From Oscillospiraceae bacterium (lineage in GTDB: Bacteria; Bacillota; Clostridia; Oscillospirales; Oscillospiraceae), in NCBI GenBank assembly GCA_031288675.1, contig JAITQY010000061.1, positions 1 through 7,675 on the forward strand: DNA of 7,675 nucleotides. Reading direction: 5' to 3'. Position 1 is the first letter of the stretch. The number at the start of each line of letters is the position of its first letter. This document shows, piece by piece, positions 1-6,717 of this stretch. The notes beneath the pieces were generated by a model. The model was not told where the DNA came from and searched no databases. It worked only from the letters and a program-made list of their open reading frames with translations. Both the position numbers and the translations under genes were made by a program.

Positions 1-9
1 TACTCAAGT

Positions 10-38
10 ATTATAGCACAAAGTTTCTGATTTGTCAA
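10..38 (-). promoter_or_regulatory. Consensus vegetative promoter firing leftward out of the window
   Basis: Read on the minus strand, this is TTGACA (33-38), a 17-base spacer (16-32), then TATAAT (10-15). Both hexamers match the sigma-70/SigA consensus exactly at optimal spacing. The spacer ends in TGTGC, giving a TGn extended -10 (the TRTG element known from Bacillus promoters). Transcription should start near position 3, so the transcript and its gene lie left of the window. The promoter is divergent from the iorA promoter, with about 100 bases between the two -35 boxes. The target is unknown. Confidence 0.85.
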
Positions 39-43
39 GAGAA

Positions 44-72
44 AATTTGTGTGTAATCGTAAATAATTTGTG
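44..72. repeat. Two direct copies of AATTTGTG, 21 bp apart, between divergent promoters
   Basis: AATTTGTG occurs at 44-51 and 65-72, a centre-to-centre distance of 21 bp or about two helical turns, so both copies lie on the same DNA face. An inverted CACAAA lies at 17-22 inside the spacer of the leftward promoter. The repeats sit just upstream of the leftward -35 box, where an activator or an A/T-rich alpha-CTD contact could bind. The region is A/T rich, so chance is a real alternative. The rest of 73-136 shows no gene and no clear operator. Confidence 0.3.
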
Positions 73-136
73 AACGATACGGGCGAAGGAAGAGAGGCGG
101 TTCTGAGAAGTTCGTAGGATTTCATTTATTTAGTTG

Positions 137-165
137 TTGACAAATGCACGGAAATAATGTATAAT
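137..165 (+). promoter_or_regulatory. Perfect consensus promoter for the iorA operon
   Basis: TTGACA (137-142), a 17-base spacer and TATAAT (160-165) match the sigma-70/SigA consensus at every position. Transcription should start near 170-173, leaving an untranslated leader of only about 23 bases that holds AGGAG (183-187) seven bases before the ATG. That is too short for a riboswitch or attenuator, so any control of iorA must act at the promoter itself. No operator overlapping the hexamers is obvious. Confidence 0.88.
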
Positions 166-194
166 GCGGACAATCGGAAAATAGGAGAAGAAGA

Positions 195-1973
195 ATGTCA
201 AAACAAATCCTAAGCGGCAATGAAGCGGTCGCGAGGGGTGCGTGGGAGGCGGGAGTTCGAGTAGCTGCCGCTTATCCGGGTACGCCTTCGACAGAGATAC
301 TTGAGAACATTGCCGAGTACAAAGATGACCTGTACGCTACTTGGGCTAATAACGAGGCAATCGCGGCGGAACTTGCGTTCGGCGCGGCTGTCGGCGGAAT
401 GAGGTCTTTGACCGCTATGAAACATGTGGGTATGAACGTTGCGGCAGACCCCATATTCAGCGGAGCGTATGCAGGCATCAACGGCGGAATGATGATAGTT
501 TCCGCCGATGACCCGGGCTGTCACAGCAGCCAAAACGAGCAGGACAACAGACTTTACGCGGAACACGCCAAGCTGATAATGCTTGAGCCGTCGGACTCGC
601 AGGAGTGTCTTGATTTCACGAAAGCGGCATATGAGCTGTCGGAGAAGTACGATATGCTCGCGCTTTTGCGTATGACGACGCGCGTTTGCCACAGCAAAAG
701 CGTTGTTGAGACTGGAGAGCGCACCGCGCCGGAAATCAAGCCGTACAACGGAGACTGGACGAAGTACGTAGTTCTGCCGGTAAACGCGAGACGCAGACAT
801 ATCCTGCTTGAGCAAAGCATCGCTAAACTTCGCGAGGAAGGGTATAGCAGTCCGTTGAACCGCATTGAGATGAATGAGGGAGCGACGGTCGGCGTTATCT
901 CCAGCGGGGTCAGCTATCAGCACGCGCGGGAGGCTTTCGGGGATACGGTAAGCTATCTGAAATTGGGGATTACATTCCCGATTTGCGGCAAGCTGGTGAA
1001 AGAGTTTGCCGCGAAGTTCGGGAAAGTAGTCGTCATTGAAGAGGGCGAACCTTACTTGTCCACGCGCATCAAGGCTATGGGCGTTGCGGCGGAAGCTCCG
1101 GACTTCATTCAGGGCGAGCTTAACGCGGCGCATATCCGCGCGGCGTTTGGTATCGCGGAACCGGGCGAAAAAGTTGACGTGTCCGGATTACAGGACGCTC
1201 CGGCAAGACCGCCGGTGCTGTGCGCCGGCTGTCCGCACAGAGGATTTTTCTATGCGCTGTCTAAGCGAAAGGGGAAATTCGTCGGGGTCGGAGATATTGG
1301 ATGTTATACGTTGGGCGTTAATCCGCCGTTTAACGGGATGGACATCTGTATTTGCATGGGCAGCGGGTTTGCGATTCCGATTGGGCTTAGCCGCGCGTTA
1401 GAGGCTCAGGGCGACACGAGGCGCGTGTTCGGCTTCGTTGGCGACAGCACGTTTTTCCACAGCGGATTTAACAGCCTTGTGGACGCGGTGCATCAAAAAT
1501 CTAACGTCTGTCTTGTGGTTTTGGATAACTCAATTACCGCGATGACCGGGCATCAGGAGAACGCTCACACGGAGAAGAATTTGCAGGGATACCAAGTTCC
1601 GGCGATTCCGATTGAGAAGATGGTGTTAGCGACGGGGCTTGCTCCGGAGCGGCTTATTGAGGCGGATCCGGTCGATCAGGACGCTATAGGCAGGGCAATC
1701 GACGCGGGAATCGCTAACGAGGGCGTTACTGTAATTATTACGCGCCGTCCGTGCGTATTGCTGAAAGAGGAAATCAAAGCGCGCGGAACGAAGCATTGCG
1801 AGGTGAGCGCGGAGAAGTGCGTCGGATGTAAGGCATGTATGAAAATCGCGTGTCCCGCGCTGGCGTTTGATGAAGCGCAAAAGAAAGCGTATGTTGCGGA
1901 TACGGCTAACTGTACCGCCTGCGGACTGTGTAAGCAGATGTGCAAGGTCGGCGCGATTGGGGAGGTGCAGTGA
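195..1973 (+). CDS. iorA: Indolepyruvate:ferredoxin oxidoreductase, alpha subunit
   Basis: This is the large, catalytic subunit of the cytoplasmic, oxygen-sensitive enzyme that converts aryl-pyruvates (indole-, phenyl- or hydroxyphenylpyruvate) plus CoA to aryl-acetyl-CoA, CO2 and reduced ferredoxin. The 592 residues have the full family layout. An N-terminal pyrimidine-binding domain carries YPGTPSTEI (27-35) and an NNEAIAAE stretch whose E54 is the likely cofactor-activating Glu, by analogy with related enzymes. CAGCPHR (343-349) precedes the thiamine-diphosphate/Mg domain with GDIGC (366-370), GDST (416-419) and DNSITAMTG (444-452). The C-terminal dicluster ferredoxin domain has Cys 542, 545, 548, 553 and Cys 573, 576, 579, 583. 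The second cluster motif ends C583-K instead of the usual C-P. The ATG follows AGGAG by seven bases and a perfect promoter. iorB overlaps the stop by one base. Which aryl-pyruvate is preferred cannot be read from sequence. Confidence 0.96.
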   Translation: MSKQILSGNEAVARGAWEAGVRVAAAYPGTPSTEILENIAEYKDDLYATWANNEAIAAELAFGAAVGGMRSLTAMKHVGMNVAADPIFSGAYAGINGGMMIVSADDPGCHSSQNEQDNRLYAEHAKLIMLEPSDSQECLDFTKAAYELSEKYDMLALLRMTTRVCHSKSVVETGERTAPEIKPYNGDWTKYVVLPVNARRRHILLEQSIAKLREEGYSSPLNRIEMNEGATVGVISSGVSYQHAREAFGDTVSYLKLGITFPICGKLVKEFAAKFGKVVVIEEGEPYLSTRIKAMGVAAEAPDFIQGELNAAHIRAAFGIAEPGEKVDVSGLQDAPARPPVLCAGCPHRGFFYALSKRKGKFVGVGDIGCYTLGVNPPFNGMDICICMGSGFAIPIGLSRALEAQGDTRRVFGFVGDSTFFHSGFNSLVDAVHQKSNVCLVVLDNSITAMTGHQENAHTEKNLQGYQVPAIPIEKMVLATGLAPERLIEADPVDQDAIGRAIDAGIANEGVTVIITRRPCVLLKEEIKARGTKHCEVSAEKCVGCKACMKIACPALAFDEAQKKAYVADTANCTACGLCKQMCKVGAIGEVQ

Positions 1974-2527
1974 TGAGCAGGACAACTAATCTTTTATTCA
2001 CCGGCGTCGGCGGACAGGGTACGATACTAACGACTAAGCTGCTTTCTGCGGCGCTTGCGGAGGCGGGAAATGACGTTAAGATGAGCGAGATACACGGAAT
2101 GGCTCAGCGCGGCGGCACGGTCAATACCCAGCTGAAGTTCGGAGATAAGGTTTATGCGCTGAATATCGGCGAGGGCGAGGCTGATTATGTAGTCGCATTC
2201 GAGAAAGCGGAAGCGCTTCGCGCGCTGCCGTTCCTGAAAAAGGGCGGAACGCTTGTAATGGATGAGAGGGAAATCTACTCGATGCCGGTGCTGCTTGGGC
2301 AGCAGAGCTATCCGAGCAATTGGAACTCGGAGGTCAACGCAAAAGACTATAAAATAATAGTAGTACCCGCGGCGAAAATCGCATCAGAGCTTGGCAGTAC
2401 GCGTAACGCAAACGTAGTTCTGCTGGGCGCAATTGCGAAGCTGCTTGGGGTGAAAATCAATATACCGGAGAAATTCGGAGATGCCGCTAAGAAAGCGTAC
2501 GAGGCGGGGGAAGGAGCAGTAAATTGA
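1973..2527 (+). CDS. iorB: Indolepyruvate:ferredoxin oxidoreductase, beta subunit
   Basis: This is the small partner of IorA, homologous to the gamma domain of pyruvate:ferredoxin oxidoreductase, and is needed to complete the active enzyme. The 184 residues are close to the family's usual length. The N-terminal GVGGQG (11-16) opens the Rossmann-like fold, followed by the diagnostic SEIHGMAQRGG (38-48). I chose the ATG at 1973 because GGGGAGGTG (1959-1967) lies at the right distance before it and the homology begins there. A longer reading from 1940 would only add residues overlapping the iorA ferredoxin domain. The start shares one base with the iorA stop (TGATG), indicating translational coupling and a fixed subunit ratio. 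Its own stop overlaps the start of the next gene by four bases. Confidence 0.95.
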   Translation: MSRTTNLLFTGVGGQGTILTTKLLSAALAEAGNDVKMSEIHGMAQRGGTVNTQLKFGDKVYALNIGEGEADYVVAFEKAEALRALPFLKKGGTLVMDEREIYSMPVLLGQQSYPSNWNSEVNAKDYKIIVVPAAKIASELGSTRNANVVLLGAIAKLLGVKINIPEKFGDAAKKAYEAGEGAVN

Positions 2528-4605
2528 AACTCATATTAAAATATTTCAAACCGTTTATACTTATGGCGGCTATATCTATATTGCTGCTGTTCACGCAAAA
2601 CATAATGGATCTGTTTTTGCCGCGATATATGAGTCAGATGGTTGACATCGGAATAATGCAAGGCGGAATCACCGAAGCGGTTCCGAAAGCGCTGAGCGCG
2701 TATGATTATGATGAGTTGATGAAGTACGGAGATATTTCTTATCTCTACATACATATGGACGCCGTACAGGAGGAATACCCAAACTTTGATGCGTCTAAGG
2801 ACTGGGTAATCGCGCCTGAATACGCGGAGGTTATAAACGACGCTTCCGCCAGCGTTCAGCACGCGGAGGCATATCAGGCAGCGGTGGTGTCTGTACGTAA
2901 CGGTAAGCTGACGGAGCTTGACAAGAGCGCGTCGCTGTCGAACGCCCAGATGGCGGCAAAGTATACGCAGGAGGCGTATGAGCGTATGGGCGCGAGTAAG
3001 ATAGCCATACAGCAGAAGTCGATTTTGCATATAGGCGGAATAATGCTGCTTATTACGCTCGGCGCGGCTTTTATCACTATTGCGAACGGATTTCTGAGCG
3101 CAAAGATCTCTACAGGAATCGGACGCAATCTGCGGCGCGACGTGTTCGGCAAGGTGCAGACGTTTAGCCCGGCGGAGTTTGATAAGTTCAGCACGGCGAC
3201 ACTGATTACGCGGTGTACAAACGATGTTCAGCAAGTGCAGATGGTGGCTATGATGAGCCTGCGTATGATACTGTCGGCGCCGATAACAGGCATCGGCGGA
3301 ATAGTAATGGCGCTGGATACGTCAAAGCGGCTTAGCTGGATTGTGGCGGTGGCGGTAATAGCGCTGCTTGCGCTGCAGGTAATAGTATTCTCAAACGTTA
3401 TTCCTAAATTCAAGATTATGCAGAAGTTACAGGATAGGCTTAACCTTGTTACGCGTGAGTCGCTGTCCGGAATGATGGTTATACGCGCATTCGGTAACGA
3501 GGGCAAGGAGTATGAGCGTTTCCGTACGGCGAACGGCGATATTGCAAAGACAAACCGTTTCGTTCAGCGCGCTATGTCTATTGAGCAGCCGTCAATGCAG
3601 TTTATTATGGGATGTACGACGCTGACGGTAATTTTGCTTGGTGCGCGGGCGATCTCGAACAGCGAGCTGCAAATAGGTGAAATGATGGCGTTTATGCAGT
3701 ACGTTATGCAGATCATTATGTCGTTCCTGATGATAGGAATGATGTTTATAATGATACCGCGCGCGCTTGTTTCAGCTACGCGTTTAAGAGAAGTGCTGGA
3801 TACTCAGACGGCGATTGCAGATAAGCCGGAAAGCGAACTTAAAACGCTTAACGGACGGGCGGACGGCGAACTTCGCTTCAACAATGTAAGCTTCATGTAT
3901 CAGGATGCAGAGAAGTGCGTACTTGAAAATATTGACTTTACGGCTAAAGCCGGAGAAACTACTGCGTTTATCGGTTCGACCGGTTCAGGTAAATCGACGC
4001 TGATAAACCTTATACCCCGATTTTATGATGTTACAAGCGGCTCGGTTACGCTTGACGGCGTTGATATTCGCGATATAAGCGTTAAGGAGCTTCGCAGTAA
4101 TCTCGGCTATGTGCCTCAAAAGGGAATATTGTTCAGCGGAGATATTGAAAGCAACCTCAGCTATGGCAAAGAGGACGCAAACGAAGATGAGCTGCGCGAT
4201 GCAATCCGTGTTGCGCAGGCGGAAGACTTCGTATATGCCGACAAGGACGGACTGCGTACGGAGATAGCTCAGGGCGGAGATAACGTCTCCGGCGGTCAGA
4301 AACAGCGGCTTAGTATAGCGCGCGCGTTAGTTAAGAAGCCGCCGATATATATCTTTGACGACAGCTTCAGCGCATTAGATTTCCGCACTGACGCCGCTCT
4401 GCGCCGTGCCCTGCGCGAATATACGGGAAAGGCGACCACGCTGATTGTTGCTCAGCGCGTAAGCACTATTATGAATGCGGAGCAAATTATCGTGCTTGAC
4501 GCCGGTAAAATCGTCGGTAAAGGTACGCATAAAGAACTTTTGGAAACTTGCGGTGAATACCGCGAGATTGCCGAATCACAATTATCAAAGGAGGAATTGC
4601 TGTAA
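2524..4605 (+). CDS. Heterodimeric ABC exporter half, degenerate-site subunit with extracellular insertion
   Basis: This is a membrane-spanning ABC half-transporter (type IV exporter fold, multidrug/lipid family like BmrC, LmrC and TM287). TM1 is about 10-33, TM2 168-193, TM3 247-264, TM4 270-293, TM5 356-374 and TM6 386-411. The ATPase domain has A-loop Y459, Walker A GSTGSGKST (484-492), Q-loop Q532, a canonical SGGQ signature (589-592) and Walker B ending IFDD (610-613). D613 replaces the catalytic Glu and Q644 replaces the switch His, which is the degenerate-site pattern of heterodimeric exporters. At 693 residues it is about 110 longer than usual, because residues ~45-165 form an acidic, Cys-free insertion between TM1 and TM2, predicted outside the cell. 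The TTG start at 2524 overlaps the iorB TGA and follows AAGGAG (2511-2516) by seven bases. The substrate is unknown. Confidence 0.93.
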   Translation: MKLILKYFKPFILMAAISILLLFTQNIMDLFLPRYMSQMVDIGIMQGGITEAVPKALSAYDYDELMKYGDISYLYIHMDAVQEEYPNFDASKDWVIAPEYAEVINDASASVQHAEAYQAAVVSVRNGKLTELDKSASLSNAQMAAKYTQEAYERMGASKIAIQQKSILHIGGIMLLITLGAAFITIANGFLSAKISTGIGRNLRRDVFGKVQTFSPAEFDKFSTATLITRCTNDVQQVQMVAMMSLRMILSAPITGIGGIVMALDTSKRLSWIVAVAVIALLALQVIVFSNVIPKFKIMQKLQDRLNLVTRESLSGMMVIRAFGNEGKEYERFRTANGDIAKTNRFVQRAMSIEQPSMQFIMGCTTLTVILLGARAISNSELQIGEMMAFMQYVMQIIMSFLMIGMMFIMIPRALVSATRLREVLDTQTAIADKPESELKTLNGRADGELRFNNVSFMYQDAEKCVLENIDFTAKAGETTAFIGSTGSGKSTLINLIPRFYDVTSGSVTLDGVDIRDISVKELRSNLGYVPQKGILFSGDIESNLSYGKEDANEDELRDAIRVAQAEDFVYADKDGLRTEIAQGGDNVSGGQKQRLSIARALVKKPPIYIFDDSFSALDFRTDAALRRALREYTGKATTLIVAQRVSTIMNAEQIIVLDAGKIVGKGTHKELLETCGEYREIAESQLSKEELL

Positions 4606-6644
4606 TGGGACCTGGAGGCGGACGCGGCGGACCTCCTATGTTTAGGAGAGAAAAGCCGAAGAATTTTAAAGCCGGCTTAGGAAAGATACTTGCTTACCTT
4701 AAGCCGTTCAGAACGAGACTTATAGTTGTGTGGATCATCACTGCAATATCAGTTGTTATGGCGCAGTATGTTCCGAGAATTTCAGGCGGCATCACTAACG
4801 AGCTTGCCGCAACGGTTATGCAACGCGCAGGGGGAATGGACGTAGTATTCGACTTCCAGAAGATATACACTACGCTGCTTATCCTGTTAGGATTTTATAT
4901 CCTGTCAATGGTGTTCGGGTTTGTGCAGGGCTTTTTGATGACGCATGTCACTACTACGGTGGCGTACAATCTGCGCAACGCGATCATGGAAAAGATAAAC
5001 ATATTGCCGGTGGGATTTTTCCATAGTATGACGCACGGAGAGGTTCTGTCGCGTATTACGAATGACGTTGACACAGTTTCGCAGAACCTCACGCAAAGTC
5101 TTAACCAAATCATCAACACGGTGACGACGCTTGTGATGGTGCTTGTAATGATGCTGTCGATAAGCTGGAAACTAACTCTGCTTGCGATGTGTATGATACC
5201 GATGTCCGCGCTTGCGACGCTGTTTATGGTAAAGGTATCGCAGAAATACTTCCGCAAACAGCAAAGTTTGCTCGGTGAAGTAAACGGAACTGTTGAGGAA
5301 ATCTTCAGCGGACATACCGTAATCAAAGCGTTCAACGGCGAGGAACGCGTGGAACGTGAGCTGGGTGAGAAAAACGACGAACTGTATAACACCGCTTGGA
5401 AAGCCCAGTTCCTTACGGGGCTGATGATGCCTATGATGAACTTCGTCGGTAATATAGGATATGTTGCGGTGACGATGGTAGGCGCGTATATGGTAACGAC
5501 GGGCTCGCTGAACTTCGGTCACGCGATGGGCGTTGGTGACATACAGGCGTTCCTGACATATATCCGCAGTTTCACGCAGCCGATCACTCAGCTTGCCAAT
5601 ATAAGCAGTCAGCTGCAGTCCACTGCGGCGGCGGCGGAACGCGTATTTGAATTTCTTGACCAACCGGAAGAAAAGGATATTGATACTATTTATAATATCG
5701 CGGAGCAGCCGATAGAGGGGAACGTCACCTTTGAACACGTCAAGTTTGCGTATGAGTATGAGGAAAAGGATGATGACGAAGACGCAATGTTCGAGGAAAT
5801 GAAGAAGATGATGGAGGGTAAATTCAAGAAAAAAGGTAAGAAGCCTCCGTTCCCGCCTGACGGCGATGATTTTCCGTTCGGTAACAAAAAGAAAAAGGTC
5901 AAGAAACTTGCCGGTTATGAGGATGATGAAAAGGAGCCGGAGAAGAAGAAATCCGGCGAGCCTGTCATTAAGGACTTCAGCGCGGAGATAAAGAAAGGTC
6001 AGAAAGTCGCTATAGTAGGACCTACCGGCGCGGGGAAAACCACAATGGTAAAACTGCTGATGCGTTTCCACGAGTTAAACGGCGGCGCTATTTATGTGGA
6101 CGGTCACGATATTGCCCGTTATACGCGGCGCGATTTGCGTAACGAATTCGGAATGGTTTTGCAGGACACGTGGCTTTATAACGGTACGATTATGGAGAAT
6201 ATCCGTTACGGCAAGTTAGACGCGACTGATGACGAGGTGATTAAGGCTGCAAAAGCTGCTCAGGTCGATCATTTTGTGAGGACGCTTCCGGAGGGATATA
6301 ATATGGTCATTAACGAGGAGACCACGAATATTTCTGCCGGACAGAAACAGCTTCTGACTATTGCGAGGGCAATCCTTGTGGACGCGAAAGTAATGATATT
6401 GGATGAGGCGACAAGCTCGGTAGATACGCGTACGGAGATATTGATTCAGCGCGCTATGGATAACCTGTTAGAAGGTCGCACGAGTTTTATAATTGCTCAC
6501 CGGTTAAGCACGATCCGCAATGCCGATTTGATTCTGTGTATGAAAGACGGCGACATTGTGGAACAAGGCAACCATGCGGAGCTTATGGCTCAGGGCGGAT
6601 TCTATGCGCAGCTGTACAACAGCCAGTTTGAAAAAGTGGCGTAA
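4605..6644 (+). CDS. Heterodimeric ABC exporter half, catalytic subunit with charged insertion in the ATPase domain
   Basis: This is the second half of the exporter (BmrD, LmrD and TM288 type), 679 residues. A Gly/Pro-rich cytoplasmic N-terminus (MGPGGGRGGPP) is followed by six membrane segments: about 39-58, 88-112, 168-186, 189-210, 273-297 and 308-330. The ATPase domain has A-loop Y383 or Y385, Walker A GPTGAGKTT (472-480), Q-loop Q520, Walker B ending LDE (599-601) with catalytic E601, and switch H632. Its signature is SAGQK (577-581) rather than SGGQ, which would complete the degenerate site made with the first half. Residues ~386-452 are a Lys/Asp/Glu-rich low-complexity insertion placed between the A-loop strand and the strand before Walker A, which is unusual. 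The ATG shares one base with the preceding stop (TAATG) and follows AAAGGAGG (4587-4594), so the two halves should be made in equal amounts. The substrate is unknown. Confidence 0.94.
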   Translation: MGPGGGRGGPPMFRREKPKNFKAGLGKILAYLKPFRTRLIVVWIITAISVVMAQYVPRISGGITNELAATVMQRAGGMDVVFDFQKIYTTLLILLGFYILSMVFGFVQGFLMTHVTTTVAYNLRNAIMEKINILPVGFFHSMTHGEVLSRITNDVDTVSQNLTQSLNQIINTVTTLVMVLVMMLSISWKLTLLAMCMIPMSALATLFMVKVSQKYFRKQQSLLGEVNGTVEEIFSGHTVIKAFNGEERVERELGEKNDELYNTAWKAQFLTGLMMPMMNFVGNIGYVAVTMVGAYMVTTGSLNFGHAMGVGDIQAFLTYIRSFTQPITQLANISSQLQSTAAAAERVFEFLDQPEEKDIDTIYNIAEQPIEGNVTFEHVKFAYEYEEKDDDEDAMFEEMKKMMEGKFKKKGKKPPFPPDGDDFPFGNKKKKVKKLAGYEDDEKEPEKKKSGEPVIKDFSAEIKKGQKVAIVGPTGAGKTTMVKLLMRFHELNGGAIYVDGHDIARYTRRDLRNEFGMVLQDTWLYNGTIMENIRYGKLDATDDEVIKAAKAAQVDHFVRTLPEGYNMVINEETTNISAGQKQLLTIARAILVDAKVMILDEATSSVDTRTEILIQRAMDNLLEGRTSFIIAHRLSTIRNADLILCMKDGDIVEQGNHAELMAQGGFYAQLYNSQFEKVA

Positions 6645-6660
6645 TTTTTAATAAACACAT

Positions 6661-6693
6661 AATCAACGGACGCGCTCAGCGCGTTCGTTGATT
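6661..6693 (+). other. Strong 15-bp intergenic hairpin before pyrF (atypical terminator, attenuator or mRNA stabiliser)
   Basis: AATCAACGGACGCGC (6661-6675) pairs with GCGCGTTCGTTGATT (6679-6693) over all 15 positions, with one G-U wobble, around a three-base TCA loop. It lies 16 bases after the exporter stop and ends seven bases before the pyrF Shine-Dalgarno region. It is not a standard intrinsic terminator, since the downstream bases are A/G-rich with no T tract, and the other strand has none either. It could protect the exporter mRNA 3' end, mark a processing point, or be a terminator helped by other factors. No promoter is visible between it and pyrF, so pyrF may depend on read-through. 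Confidence 0.6.
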
Positions 6694-6700
6694 GGAAATA

Positions 6701-6717
6701 AAAAGGAGATGTATATG
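6701..6717 (+). promoter_or_regulatory. Shine-Dalgarno site that fixes the pyrF start at 6715
   Basis: AAAAGGAG (6701-6708) lies six bases before the ATG at 6715. The in-frame ATG at 6709 directly abuts it, and the in-frame TTG at 6688 lies inside the hairpin's right arm, so neither is a plausible start. The chosen start gives MSFTRLQKL, matching how this family usually begins. Confidence 0.8.

Noticed and set aside
210..1133. Long open frame on the minus strand inside iorA (307 codons)
   Set aside because: The translation is Arg-rich with no recognisable domain, and the plus strand encodes a complete, motif-bearing IorA. It is a shadow of codon bias.
2536..3234. Minus-strand open frame opposite the extracellular insertion of the first ABC half
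   Set aside because: It has no recognisable domain and an Arg/His/Tyr-rich composition typical of antisense frames; the plus-strand reading is continuous with a complete transporter.
5172..6071. Long open frame on the minus strand inside the second ABC half (299 codons)
   Set aside because: It lies opposite a fully supported gene; its composition mirrors the Lys/Glu-rich insertion and membrane segments, and no family is recognisable.
6658..6663. CATAAT as a -10 box of a pyrF promoter
   Set aside because: The nearest -35-like TTGAAA (6628-6633) is 24 bases away and nothing fits at 17; the hexamer also overlaps the hairpin stem.
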